A stretch of DNA of 64,000 nt, from contig NZ_LJZS01000013.1 in assembly GCF_001314875.1 (NCBI RefSeq), forward strand, positions 1 through 64,000. The letters run 5' to 3'. The stretch comes from Halomonas sp. HL-48. GTDB lineage: Bacteria > Pseudomonadota > Gammaproteobacteria > Pseudomonadales > Halomonadaceae. Of this stretch, positions 1 to 7,972 are shown one piece after another. The notes below the pieces were generated by a model. That model saw only the letters and a program-made list of their open reading frames with translations. It did no database searches and was not told the DNA's origin. A program made the position numbers and the translations under genes. Each line of letters starts with the position of its first letter. Positions within the stretch are counted from its first letter, which is position 1.

Positions 1-1
1 G

Positions 2-82
2 CTGACACCGTCAGCCTATGCCGAGCAACTGGTGGTAAAACACGATAAAGTTATTTCTGACTCTAAACCCGGGTGCTACTGA
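2..82 (+). pseudogene. 3' end of an unidentified coding region (possible transposase tail)
   Basis: Reading frame 2 is open from the window edge to a TGA at 80-82 and gives 26 residues ending in SDSKPGCY. The composition looks like a genuine protein C-terminus. The stretch LTPSAYAEQ is reminiscent of the tail of IS3-type integrase-core transposases, but this is a weak impression from a short fragment. The gene lies mostly outside the window, so truncation cannot be judged. It is followed by a toxin-antitoxin pair, which would fit a mobile neighbourhood. Confidence 0.35.
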
Positions 83-141
83 AGATGGGGTGACGTCGCA
101 GTCCCCTTGCGTAACTCCGTCAATGACGTATATTGATCGTT

Positions 142-456
142 ATGTTTACCATTATCGAAACCCCTACATTCGAAGCAGATGCCAGAAAAATCTGGACCGA
201 TGATGAGCGAAGTGCCTTCTTTGCCTGGTTGGCAGCCAATCCGGAAATTGGCGACCCAATCCCTGGCAGTGGCGGGTGTAGAAAGGTTCGATGGTCGGTA
301 GGGGGTTCTGGGAAGCGTGGTGGGGTGCGAGTCATCTACTTCACCAGGCTGGCTAATGGTGAGATCTGGTTATTGGTAATCTACAAGAAGGCTGTTAAGG
401 AAAACATACCTGCGCATATCCTGAAGTCGATTCGTGAGGTACTGGAAAATGAGTAA
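142..456 (+). CDS. RelE/HigB-type toxin of a type II toxin-antitoxin system
   Basis: A 104-residue basic protein of the RelE/ParE fold, closest in pattern to HigB2-like ribosome-dependent mRNA endonucleases. The diagnostic block GSGKRGGVRVIYF sits near residues 57-69, followed by EIWLLVIYKK and the KENIPAHIL helix, all typical of this family. The ATG at 142 is preferred over the in-frame TTG at 133 because the family starts MFxIxETPxF. The gene overlaps the downstream antitoxin by 8 nt, the usual toxin-first order of higBA systems. Expected role: cleavage of translated mRNA when the labile antitoxin is lost, giving growth arrest. Toxin activity and exact subfamily are inferred. Confidence 0.85.
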   Translation: MFTIIETPTFEADARKIWTDDERSAFFAWLAANPEIGDPIPGSGGCRKVRWSVGGSGKRGGVRVIYFTRLANGEIWLLVIYKKAVKENIPAHILKSIREVLENE

Positions 457-748
457 CGATACCCTGAGTGCAGAGGAACTTGGCAGCAAGTTGCTCCAAT
501 CTGTTAAAGAAATGAAGGCGGGTAATGCGGCGCGAATCAGTCGTGTTGAGGCCAACGAGGTTGCCGAGGCCCGCGGAAAAACTGGCCTGACCCAGATAGA
601 GTTTGCTGAGGTACTGCATATTTCTCCCCGCACCCTACAGGAATGGGAGCAAGGCCGACGTAAACCCTCCGGGCCGGCAAAAGCGCTTATTGAGATTGCT
701 TTCCGCCATCCAGAAGTCATCCGGGAAGACCTTGAACTCAGGGGCTAA
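449..748 (+). CDS. HigA-type antitoxin, XRE-family helix-turn-helix
   Basis: A 99-residue partner of the preceding toxin. The C-terminal half holds a Cro/C1-type helix-turn-helix: GLTQIEFAEVL is the first helix and turn, and SPRTLQEWEQGRRKP the recognition helix. The N-terminal acidic segment probably wraps the toxin. The ATG at 449 overlaps the toxin stop by 8 nt; an in-frame GTG at 434 is less likely. As in other higBA systems the antitoxin should neutralise the toxin by direct binding and repress the shared promoter upstream of 142. No obvious operator palindrome was located in the first 140 bases. Confidence 0.85.
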   Translation: MSNDTLSAEELGSKLLQSVKEMKAGNAARISRVEANEVAEARGKTGLTQIEFAEVLHISPRTLQEWEQGRRKPSGPAKALIEIAFRHPEVIREDLELRG

Positions 749-1085
749 CAAGCGGCTGTTGGAGGAGGCTGTAGTCCCCCCCCCCAAGTGTGTGCGACTA
801 CCCTGAAGGCATACTGCCCACCTTGCACAAAGTACGCCTGATCCGCTTTGTTTTATTCGATGAAGCTGCCCGGCAAACACTCCACGAAGCATTGGCTCAA
901 CGCTTAATCATCGATCCAGTGGGCTAGCAACTGCGTTTACTGGTTCATTGCAGATTTGAAAGTGGCTTGTTCAAAAGCCCGCCTGGGGGCCAGGCCTAAC
1001 CAATAGCGTTGTTGTCGCGGGACTTACACCTCTCCGCTGCTGGCAGCGCTATTCAGCGAGTCATGTCTATAAGAGGAAAGCGTCA
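749..1085. other. 337-base stretch without a confident gene
   Basis: Holds a run of ten C (776-785) and a short open frame on the plus strand from a GTG at 790 to TAG at 925-927. That frame encodes 45 residues (VCDYPEGILPTLHKVRLIRF and on), amphipathic and protein-like but without a start signal, perhaps a decayed gene fragment. The segment ends with AGAGGAAAG, the ribosome binding site of the next gene. No terminator with a T-tract follows the antitoxin gene. Confidence 0.4.
776..785 (+). repeat. Poly-C tract of ten bases
   Basis: Ten consecutive C residues lie 28 bases after the antitoxin stop codon, just before a short protein-like open frame. Such a tract can slip during replication or sequencing. 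No gene start or promoter could be tied to it. Confidence 0.7.
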
Positions 1086-1562
1086 ATGTCGGAAAAAGCT
1101 AGTCACGATTATGCCGCTACCGTTGTCTGGACGGGTAATTCAGGCGAGGGCACCAAACATTATCGCGTCTTCTCGCGTGATCACGAGATAACGTGCGCCA
1201 GTAAACCGACAATATTCGGATCGGCAGATCCTGCATTCCTGGGCGACTCGTCCCGTTATAACCCGGAAGAGCTATTGCTAAGCTCGCTCTCGGCATGTCA
1301 TATGCTTTGGTATCTGCATCTGTGTGCCAACGCTGGCATTACGGTAACGGAATATACAGACAACGCCACGGGTCGAATGATTGAAACGACCAATGGCAGT
1401 GGCTATTTCGAGAGCGTAACGCTGAAGCCAAGCATCCGAATAGGGGCGGCTGACGACAGTGAGCTTGCGAAGTCCCTGCACGAAAAAGCGCATTCGTTCT
1501 GCTTTATTGCAAATTCGGTGAATTTTGACGTCGGATGTCAGCCTGAGATTCTCGCTGGGTAA
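1086..1562 (+). CDS. OsmC/Ohr-family peroxiredoxin-like protein
   Basis: A 158-residue cytosolic protein of the OsmC family, thiol-dependent enzymes that reduce organic or fatty-acid hydroperoxides. Family landmarks are visible: NPEELLLSSLSACHMLWYL around residues 59-77, with the first redox Cys in SACHM, and a second Cys in the HSFCFIANS block near residue 139. The sequence is nearer the YhfA-like branch than Ohr itself. The start has a ribosome binding site AGAGGAAAG. The gene stands alone between spacers of more than 200 bases. Substrate is unknown; detoxification of organic peroxides is inferred from the family. Confidence 0.85.
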   Translation: MSEKASHDYAATVVWTGNSGEGTKHYRVFSRDHEITCASKPTIFGSADPAFLGDSSRYNPEELLLSSLSACHMLWYLHLCANAGITVTEYTDNATGRMIETTNGSGYFESVTLKPSIRIGAADDSELAKSLHEKAHSFCFIANSVNFDVGCQPEILAG

Positions 1563-1660
1563 TAAACTTGCCTAATAAGTAAAGGCATTCGGCTCAAAGT
1601 ACTCATTCACACTACGTAAACTCGTGCGCGAGCACGATCCGTCTTTTCGCCGACTTTTGC

Positions 1661-1696
1661 CTTGTCTGGCCTTCGCTCACCGACTTTCCAGACAAG
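1661..1696. repeat. Perfect 9-bp inverted repeat upstream of the DUF2268 gene
   Basis: CTTGTCTGG at 1661-1669 is the exact reverse complement of CCAGACAAG at 1688-1696, leaving an 18-base loop. A second small palindrome (TCGTGC/GCACGA) lies about 40 bases upstream. No T-tract follows, so it is not a convincing intrinsic terminator. It may be an operator or a leftover of mobile DNA. Confidence 0.5.
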
Positions 1697-1772
1697 CCTA
1701 AGGGGATGAGCATAGCCTTGCGTAAGATGAGCAAGAGCTGAAGAGCATCATATCAAGCAAGTAGGAGGCCAC

Positions 1773-2420
1773 ATGGCACAGTGGATAGTGCATTACGCGA
1801 ATGCCTGCGGGCAACTCGATGGTTGGATCGAACGTATCGGCGAGGGGATAGAGACAGCGCGTTATCGAGCTGAGCAAGTGTCGATGGCGATCAGTTTGGA
1901 TGTGGTGGTGCAGGTCTGGCCCGGACAAGTCATCGATTGCCGAGGGTTTGTTGGTTATGCGCCTACGGGAACTATGATGCAGTTAACGCTTGACCAGGGT
2001 AATGCCAACTTCGCCGGCAGCATGGGCGAGCCATTCGAACGAATGGTGGCGCATGAGCTTCACCATGTGATGCGTTGGCGAGGGCCAGGGTACGGGAGAA
2101 CCTTGGGAGAAGCGCTGGTTTCCGAGGGGTTGGCGGGCCATTTTTGTCGTCAGCTCTATGCCTCAGCCCCGGAGCCTTGGGAGTCTGCGTTAAGCGAGAA
2201 GGAAATGACTGCCTGCGCGGCGAAGGCAGAGCAGGCGTGGTTTGCGCCATCCTATCGGCATGGGGAATGGTTCTTTGGCCAAGGGGGCCTTCCTCACTGG
2301 GCGGGGTACAGCCTCGGTTATGCGGTAGTCGACCGGTACCTGCAGCACAATGGTGGGCAGAGTGCCGCGTCATTGGTCCATGAGCCCGCTGCCAATTTCT
2401 ATCCTTATCTACATCGTTAG
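1773..2420 (+). CDS. DUF2268-type putative zinc-dependent peptidase
   Basis: A 215-residue protein with a gluzincin-like active site: HELHH at residues 94-98 supplies the two zinc-binding histidines and catalytic glutamate. The downstream EALVSEGLAGHF block provides the usual third ligand region of DUF2268 proteins. No signal peptide is seen, so a cytoplasmic location is likely. The start is well supported by AGGAGG 5 nt upstream of the ATG. Family members are predicted proteases of unknown substrate, some annotated as Zn-dependent protease domain proteins. It is a single-gene unit in an accessory-looking region. Confidence 0.8.
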   Translation: MAQWIVHYANACGQLDGWIERIGEGIETARYRAEQVSMAISLDVVVQVWPGQVIDCRGFVGYAPTGTMMQLTLDQGNANFAGSMGEPFERMVAHELHHVMRWRGPGYGRTLGEALVSEGLAGHFCRQLYASAPEPWESALSEKEMTACAAKAEQAWFAPSYRHGEWFFGQGGLPHWAGYSLGYAVVDRYLQHNGGQSAASLVHEPAANFYPYLHR

Positions 2421-2440
2421 GCCTCAGAGAAAACCATCTC

Positions 2441-2599
2441 ATGCGCGCATTGGACATCATTCAGCGCCTTCACGATCTCTGGAACTCAGGGGCTGTCGAC
2501 GACATACCGTTGGTCTATTCCTCATCCTTTGTCGCCCATATGCCTAAGGGTTGGCCTCAGTCGACATTCGAAGGGTGCGATGTGCTTATAGCGGAGTAA
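2441..2599 (+). pseudogene. Truncated SnoaL-like / ester cyclase gene fragment
   Basis: A 52-codon open frame begins 20 nt after the DUF2268 gene and ends at TAA 2597-2599. Its product (MRALDIIQRLHDLWNSGAVD, then a VYSSSFVAHMPKGWP segment and FEGCDVLIAE) resembles the N-terminal third of NTF2-like SnoaL/ester-cyclase proteins: helix, then a 'fV.H.P' strand, then a GrD-like turn. Full members are about 130-150 residues, so the rest is missing. It may be a genuine short protein but more likely is a truncated remnant. Confidence 0.45.
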
Positions 2600-2644
2600 T
2601 GCCACGGCATGATTCGCATAACCATGTGCCGGCTCAGGAATAGC

Positions 2645-3610
2645 TCACATGTATGTCCAGGCTAATATCCTCGTGGTCTTATTTCCCTGATTCATTTCGA
2701 TGTCCCGTATATCAACGGCACCGAGCTTACGCATCAATTTCTTGGCAGGCTTAACATTGTCAGCTTTTGACACCAGGCTGCTAAACCAACGGCATTGACT
2801 TGCATACGCTTGGCTTTCTCTTATTAGCTTTTTAAGAAATAGCTGTTCGCCTCCCTTACACCAAAGCTCTGCGCCCATGCCGCCAAAATTCAGCGCAGGC
2901 GATTGGGTGTTTGCTGTTTGTTCACCACGACTACGTGCAAGGTTATTGAGTTTACGCTGGCTACCTTTAAGGGCTTCATCGAGTGAGGCGTGGAAGGGTG
3001 GGTTGCATACGCTGACGTCAAAGAGCTCACCCGCTTGAATGATCCCTTCAAAAATGTGGTTTTTATCGTGTTGCGTACGCAGCGTGAAGCGATCTTTCAG
3101 CGTGGGGTTGTGGGCGATAATCGTGGCGACGTTCTCAAGCGACAGAGGGTTAATGTCACTACCGACACACTGCCAGCCATACATTTGGCAGGCCAGTAGC
3201 GGGTAGATTCCATTCGCTCCTGTCCCGATATCGAGCAGCTTGATGTTGGGCTGTTCACGCCCAAGCCCTGACCCAGTTAAGTCCGCCATGTAATGGATAT
3301 AGTCGGCTCTGCCTGGGATGGGAGGGCAAAGCGCTCCTTCTGGAATGTCCCAACCGACAATGTGGTAGTAGCGGTTTAATAACGCGGTGTTGAGCGTTTT
3401 TACTGCCAGCGGGTCCGCGAAATCGATGGAAAGGTCGCCATAAGCGTTCGGTTTCACATGGGAGGCGAGTGCGGGGTGGTTTTTTACGAGAGCAGGGAAG
3501 TCATAGCCTTCGTTGTGTAGGTTCTTCGGGTGCAGGCCTTTGCGAACAGGTTTTTTCGTTTTTTTACTGTGATGGAGAGTGTTCACTGTCATAGGCCTAA
3601 GTCTTGGCAT
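2645..3610 (-). CDS. rlmF: 23S rRNA (adenine(1618)-N(6))-methyltransferase RlmF
   Basis: A 321-residue SAM-dependent methyltransferase that modifies A1618 of 23S rRNA. The N-terminus is rich in lysine (KKTKKPVRKGLHPKNLHN), as in the RlmF family. The Rossmann motif LLDIGTGANGIYPLLA lies mid-protein, and NPPFHAS is the N6-adenine methyltransferase catalytic motif. Length matches the family. An alternative start 18 nt downstream (3592, MTVNTLHH) is equally plausible; neither has a strong ribosome binding site. It is convergent with the accessory genes to its left and on the same strand as the DUF4239 gene, 77 bases away. Confidence 0.93.
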   Translation of the reverse strand: MPRLRPMTVNTLHHSKKTKKPVRKGLHPKNLHNEGYDFPALVKNHPALASHVKPNAYGDLSIDFADPLAVKTLNTALLNRYYHIVGWDIPEGALCPPIPGRADYIHYMADLTGSGLGREQPNIKLLDIGTGANGIYPLLACQMYGWQCVGSDINPLSLENVATIIAHNPTLKDRFTLRTQHDKNHIFEGIIQAGELFDVSVCNPPFHASLDEALKGSQRKLNNLARSRGEQTANTQSPALNFGGMGAELWCKGGEQLFLKKLIRESQAYASQCRWFSSLVSKADNVKPAKKLMRKLGAVDIRDIEMNQGNKTTRILAWTYM

Positions 3611-3687
3611 TCAAGAGTCGAGTGGGTCTGGACAAGCGATGTTGCCATGAATTCGCCCGTCTGCCGAATGCCGGTTTCTAATCGGAC

Positions 3688-4461
3688 TCAATCGCGCCAG
3701 GTGCTCACTGCCTGTTCGATGGCCTCGGGTGAGACCTGGACCGCTCCCCGGAAAGGGTTGTCCTGAATGGCAATCAACCATAGGGCGACGACCGCAGCGA
3801 GGCTGAAGACGACAATCGCGTGCCGGTTCGAAGACGCCCGATCGAGGAATCCCATGCCCATCACAAATTGCGTCAGGAAGCCGAGCAGGAACAAGGCACT
3901 CCACGAGAATTTCTGGTAATGATTGGCCACAACGGCGATGCGATCTGTCCGCGCGTCGACAATATCTTGTCCCAGCGACAGCATCTGACCATGGGCCGTG
4001 GCCGAGTAGCCTTCATCGTTCGCGGCGTCTCGAACGGCGCGCAACAGTTCGAGCAGCGCTTTTTCCGTCCTGCTGCTGCCGCTTTCCTGACGCAGGCGCG
4101 GCCATTCGTCCTCTACCACCGAGTCAGCGTAGTCGAGAATCGCCGCGCGGATCCTTCCTTCGCTGTCCATTGTCGCTTCACTGGCGACGCCGAGTCCGAA
4201 GATCGCCGCACTTTCGGTTTGCACGGCTTGGGACGCTCGATCTTTCCGGGCCATGGTGTCAGCGAGTAGGAAAGACGCGAACAGCGCAAACAAGGTCGAA
4301 ACGGCCACGAAGGTCGGCAGGCCGAGGGCACTGCCCTTGAGGCGAGTGCTGAGTGAAGAATGAAACTGGAGCCAGTGGATCAAGGCGCCGGAAGTCAGAA
4401 ATAGAATCAGCAGGAACAGAAGGATCAACAGGGGGTGGAACTCGAACCAGAGGCGGATCAT
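3688..4461 (-). CDS. DUF4239 (bestrophin-like) membrane protein
   Basis: A 257-residue integral membrane protein. Hydrophobic helices lie near residues 8-30, 48-70, 185-207 and 210-232, with a soluble helical domain between the second and third. This two-plus-two arrangement and the TESAAIFGLG segment after TM2 match DUF4239 proteins, sometimes described as bestrophin-like. Function is not established; a channel-type role is speculative. The start ATG at 4461 lacks a clear Shine-Dalgarno sequence. It is the only gene between rlmF and a 490-base spacer. Confidence 0.7.
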   Translation of the reverse strand: MIRLWFEFHPLLILLFLLILFLTSGALIHWLQFHSSLSTRLKGSALGLPTFVAVSTLFALFASFLLADTMARKDRASQAVQTESAAIFGLGVASEATMDSEGRIRAAILDYADSVVEDEWPRLRQESGSSRTEKALLELLRAVRDAANDEGYSATAHGQMLSLGQDIVDARTDRIAVVANHYQKFSWSALFLLGFLTQFVMGMGFLDRASSNRHAIVVFSLAAVVALWLIAIQDNPFRGAVQVSPEAIEQAVSTWRD

Positions 4462-4955
4462 CGCAATGCGTCGACTGAGGTGTGGTAGGGCTCAGGTCTT
4501 GCCGTTGGCAACAGGAATAGCGGGTGCATCGTTCACCTCGTTCTTGTGTTCATGTACGACCATCATGGGCGGCCGCATCGGCCAACGGCGTCTATCTTCC
4601 CCTGTGCGTCCGCATAATTCGGCAGGACAATTGAGCACACCAACGAGTGCGGGAAGACGGTGACGCCAACTGCAATATACAGCTACCAATAGCACACTGA
4701 CGTACGCTTCAAAAGAGAATCCGCTTACCGGCTGGCTGGAAAGTTGCCTCTATAAATAGCATGCGTAATTTATACCGTTATCATGTGATGTTTATGCAGC
4801 ATGGATCCTTTTCCTTCAGCATTGAAACGGCGTTTAGAAAATACCCGATTCCCCTCATATGGATTTAATTTGATGAAGTGGAAATCTTCCGATATCTCGC
4901 TAACCTGACATTTAGGCGCATTTGCCAACATGTTGCGTAGTTAAAGGGGGTAACC
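4462..4955. other. 494-base spacer, no convincing gene
   Basis: Upstream of both the minus-strand DUF4239 gene and the plus-strand GFA gene, so it should hold two divergent promoters. A minus-strand frame 4492-4695 (67 codons) and a 35-codon plus-strand frame from 4801 exist. Neither has a ribosome binding site or a recognisable motif. The right half (about 4740-4900) is clearly more AT-rich than its surroundings. Nothing else was recognised. Confidence 0.5.
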
Positions 4956-5378
4956 ATGGCATCTTCTACTCGCCATAAAGGCGCTTGTCTATGCGGGGCG
5001 GTTAGCGTCACGGCGACCTGCAACAGCCACCATGTCGGCGTCTGTCACTGCTCAATGTGCCGAACGTGGGGCGGCGGCCCGATGTTTGCCGTTGAAGTTG
5101 GCAGCGATGTGGATTTTAAAGGCGCAGAGCATATTGCTACCTTTGGCTCTTCAGAATGGGCAGAACGAGGGTTCTGCAAGCAGTGCGGCACACATCTGTT
5201 TTATCGCTTGAAGGAAGGCGGACTTTACGCGCTACCCGTCGGGCTTTTTGATAGCGCTGACGATTGGGCATTAACCGAGCAAATATTTATCGACCAGAAA
5301 CCTGCGTTCTACTCCTTCGCTGAAAAAACCGAACAGCTAACGGGTGAAGAAGTATTTGCAAAGTATGCGGGGCCGTAA
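4956..5378 (+). CDS. GFA-family (glutathione-dependent formaldehyde-activating-like) zinc protein
   Basis: A 140-residue zinc protein of the GFA/CENP-V fold. The cysteine ligands are all present: CLCG near residues 11-14, CHCSMC near 31-36 and CKQC near 75-78. The AYYXF-type ending is YSFAEKTEQLTGEE. Members include the glutathione-dependent formaldehyde-activating enzyme, but many are uncharacterised and the present copy has no formaldehyde-pathway neighbours. The start is supported by AAAGGGGGT 7 nt upstream. Its catalytic role should be treated as unknown beyond the family. Confidence 0.85.
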   Translation: MASSTRHKGACLCGAVSVTATCNSHHVGVCHCSMCRTWGGGPMFAVEVGSDVDFKGAEHIATFGSSEWAERGFCKQCGTHLFYRLKEGGLYALPVGLFDSADDWALTEQIFIDQKPAFYSFAEKTEQLTGEEVFAKYAGP

Positions 5379-5438
5379 AGCGAGCTCCAGGCGTAGGGTG
5401 CCCCATGGTCGTACCTGGGGCCGCAAACTTGTCTAGCG

Positions 5439-6323
5439 TTACTCACGTCTACTTTCTTCCAATGCCTCGATCATCATGCTTGCGGCGTTGGAGAGCGTGC
5501 GATTGGTGTGAACCAAGTAGCCCAGCGGACGGTGGAGCGGGGCAGTCGCCACGTCTAGCTCGACAAGGTCGTGGTCGAGCATTTTCTCCGGCAGCAGGCT
5601 CCAGCCCAACCCCACGCTGCACATCATCTTGAGCGTTTCCAGGTAGTTAGTGGTCATGCTGGTCGGCAGTTCCAGGCCGGCTTCTTCAAAGCGCTTGGCA
5701 ATCAGCGTGCCGGTAAAGGTTCTCGCGCCGGGCATCACAGCGTTGTAGTCGCACAGGGTTGCCAGCGAAAGCGGCCCCTGATGGTCGGCGTTGGCCAGCG
5801 GATGGTCAGGCGCGCAGACAAAACATAGCCGGTCGCGCCATAGCTCCACCACGTGCAGATGTTCGATGGGATGGGGTGCAAGTGTTACCACGGCCATTTC
5901 CAGCGAGCCATCGCGCACGCCCTGGTAGGCAAGCTCCGAGTCCAGAAAATGCAGATCCAGCTCTACTTCAGGGTGGCGCTGCGTGTAGTGCTTCAAAATG
6001 GGCGGCAGGCGATGTAACCCAATGTGGTGACTGGTGGCCAGGGTCAAACGCCCACCCACGTGGCCGGAGAGGTTGGCCAGCGCCCGGCGACTATCTTCCA
6101 CCGCGAACAGGATCTGGCGAGCCTGGGGCAGCAGCACGCTGCCCGCTTCGGTCAACGCGATGCGTCGGCCAATGCGGTCGAACAAAGGCCTGCCTACCTG
6201 AAATTCCAGCGTGGCAATCCGCTTGCTCACCGCCGGTTGGGTCAGGTGAAGCTGTTCCGCCGCGCGGGAGAAACTTTGTGTGTCGGCGACGGCCAAAAAG
6301 GCCTGAAGGCTTTGAGTGTCCAT
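5439..6323 (-). CDS. LysR-family transcriptional regulator divergent from leuCDB
   Basis: A 294-residue LysR-type regulator. Residues 1-60 form the winged helix-turn-helix (FLAVADTQSFSRAAEQLHLT, then QPAVSKRIATLE). The rest is the periplasmic-binding-like effector domain. It is transcribed away from leuC with 194 bases between the two starts, the classic arrangement for LysR control of the divergent operon. Pseudomonads carry a comparable LysR gene next to leuCDB. The effector is unknown; a leucine-pathway intermediate would be the natural candidate. A pair of nested palindromes in the spacer (6373-6394) is the likely binding site. Confidence 0.88.
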   Translation of the reverse strand: MDTQSLQAFLAVADTQSFSRAAEQLHLTQPAVSKRIATLEFQVGRPLFDRIGRRIALTEAGSVLLPQARQILFAVEDSRRALANLSGHVGGRLTLATSHHIGLHRLPPILKHYTQRHPEVELDLHFLDSELAYQGVRDGSLEMAVVTLAPHPIEHLHVVELWRDRLCFVCAPDHPLANADHQGPLSLATLCDYNAVMPGARTFTGTLIAKRFEEAGLELPTSMTTNYLETLKMMCSVGLGWSLLPEKMLDHDLVELDVATAPLHRPLGYLVHTNRTLSNAASMMIEALEESRRE

Positions 6324-6372
6324 TGCAGTGGCCCTCTTTGAGGCGAAGCGATGTTGGCGGCAGAGTGGTTGT

Positions 6373-6394
6373 ATTCCAGTTTGGAATCCAAACT
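6373..6394. promoter_or_regulatory. Candidate LysR operator between the regulator and leuC
   Basis: Two overlapping perfect palindromes: ATTCCA-GTT-TGGAAT at 6373-6387 and AGTTTGGA-A-TCCAAACT at 6378-6394. The first satisfies the LysR T-N11-A rule with dyad symmetry. It lies about 50 bases upstream of the regulator's own start and about 125 upstream of leuC, fitting autoregulation plus divergent activation. Binding is inferred. Confidence 0.6.
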
Positions 6395-6517
6395 ATGAAT
6401 AACATGAATTGCTTTTATCTTCGAGCCGCGTGACACTCTGCCTATCCGATAGACAAGCAGCGCCAATAAGCTGCCGTTATGAATACGAACTAGCAGGGCC
6501 TAGCCCGGGAGAAGCAC

Positions 6518-7969
6518 ATGTCAGGTCAAACGCTTTACGACAAGTTGTGGGATCAGCATTTGGTCAAGCAGCGTGACGATGGCACCGCGCTGATTTACAT
6601 CGACCGTCATATGCTCCACGAAGTGACCTCGCCCCAGGCCTTCGAAGGGTTGCGCCTGGCGAACCGCAAGCCATGGCGCTTAGACACGAACCTTGCCACC
6701 ACCGACCACAACGTGCCGACCACGCTGATCGAGCGTGCCCAGGGCAACAGCGGCATTAAAGACCCGGTGTCGTTGATCCAGGTCCAAACCCTGGACGATA
6801 ACTGCGTCGAATACGGCATCACCGAGTTCGGTATCAACGACCCGCGCCAGGGCATCGTTCACGTGGTGGGGCCGGAGCAGGGCGCGACGCTGCCGGGCAT
6901 GACCGTCGTCTGCGGCGATTCGCACACCGCCACTCACGGCGCCTTTGGTGCGTTGGCCCACGGTATCGGCACGTCTGAAGTCGAGCACGTGCTCGCGACT
7001 CAGTGTCTGCTGACCCAGAAGATGAAAAACATGCAGGTGCGCGTTGAAGGCGAGTTGGGCCTGGGCGTGACCGCCAAAGACGTGGTGCTGGCGATTATCG
7101 GCAAGATCGGCACGGCGGGCGGTACCGGCTATGCCATCGAGTTTGCCGGTAGCGCTATCGAGTCGTTGTCCATGGAAGGCCGCATGACCGTGTGCAACAT
7201 GGCCATTGAGGCAGGCGCGCGCGTTGGCATGATCGCGGTGGACGACACCACCATCAACTATATCGGCAACCGGCCTTACTCTCCGACAGGCGAGCAGTGG
7301 GAAGCAGCGGTAGCGGACTGGCGCAATCTGGTCTCCGACCCGGATGCCGTGTTCGATAATATCGTTACTCTCCAAGCTGAAGACATCGAACCCCAGGTCA
7401 GCTGGGGCACCAGCCCAGAAATGGTCACCGGTATTTCCGGCCAGGTGCCGGACCCCAGCGCCGCGCCGGATGAAACCGTGCAGCGCAGCCACACCCGGGC
7501 ACTCGAGTACATGGGGCTCAAGGCCCACCAGAAAATTACCGATATCAAGCTGGATAAAATCTTCATCGGCTCCTGTACCAATGCGCGCATTGAAGATTTG
7601 CGCGAAGCCGCCAAGGTGGCGAAGGGCAAGAAAATTGCCGACTCGATCAAGCTTGCCATGGTGGTGCCGGGCTCCGGCTTGGTAAAGCGCCAGGCGGAAG
7701 AAGAAGGCCTGGACAAGATATTTATCGAGGCAGGCTTTGAATGGCGCGAGCCGGGCTGCTCCATGTGCCTGGCGATGAACGCCGATAAGCTGGGCGCGGG
7801 CGAGCACTGCGCCTCGACCTCCAACCGCAACTTTGAAGGGCGCCAGGGCTATGGCGGACGTACACACCTGGTAAGCCCCGCCATGGCTGCCGCCGCGGCG
7901 ATTGCCGGTCATTTTGTCGATGTGCGTAGCCTGCCCGCCAACGATGCAACCCACGCTCAGGAGGCCTAA
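6518..7969 (+). CDS. leuC: 3-isopropylmalate dehydratase large subunit
   Basis: LeuC, 483 residues, isomerises 2-isopropylmalate to 3-isopropylmalate in leucine biosynthesis together with LeuD. It carries the aconitase-family [4Fe-4S] ligands: [21 protein letters not shown] in the first half, [14 protein letters not shown] around residue 348, and GCSMCLAMN around residue 412. The C-terminus is about 15 residues longer than E. coli LeuC. The start is preceded by GGGAGAAG. It is the first gene of leuCDB, with leuD only 3 nt downstream, and is probably controlled by the divergent LysR protein. Confidence 0.97.
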   Translation: MSGQTLYDKLWDQHLVKQRDDGTALIYIDRHMLHEVTSPQAFEGLRLANRKPWRLDTNLATTDHNVPTTLIERAQGNSGIKDPVSLIQVQTLDDNCVEYGITEFGINDPRQGIVHVVGPEQGATLPGMTVVCGDSHTATHGAFGALAHGIGTSEVEHVLATQCLLTQKMKNMQVRVEGELGLGVTAKDVVLAIIGKIGTAGGTGYAIEFAGSAIESLSMEGRMTVCNMAIEAGARVGMIAVDDTTINYIGNRPYSPTGEQWEAAVADWRNLVSDPDAVFDNIVTLQAEDIEPQVSWGTSPEMVTGISGQVPDPSAAPDETVQRSHTRALEYMGLKAHQKITDIKLDKIFIGSCTNARIEDLREAAKVAKGKKIADSIKLAMVVPGSGLVKRQAEEEGLDKIFIEAGFEWREPGCSMCLAMNADKLGAGEHCASTSNRNFEGRQGYGGRTHLVSPAMAAAAAIAGHFVDVRSLPANDATHAQEA

Positions 7970-7972
7970 GCC

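Noticed and set aside
995..1080. Integron attC site suggested by GCCTAAC near the toxin-antitoxin genes
   Set aside because: No matching GTTRRRY core at the right distance and no imperfect palindrome spanning the two.
734..2494. 13-base direct repeat GAACTCAGGGGCT at 734-746 and 2482-2494
   Set aside because: Both copies fall in coding frames with unrelated reading. A single 13-mer match in a few kb can be chance and no flanking similarity extends it.
4492..4695. 67-codon minus-strand frame upstream of the DUF4239 gene
   Set aside because: No ribosome binding site, no recognisable motif, and composition unlike neighbouring proteins.
6396..6431. Possible leucine leader peptide before leuC
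   Set aside because: The short frame MNNMNCFYLRAA has only one leucine and no attenuator hairpin with a U-tract follows, so classical leucine attenuation is not supported.
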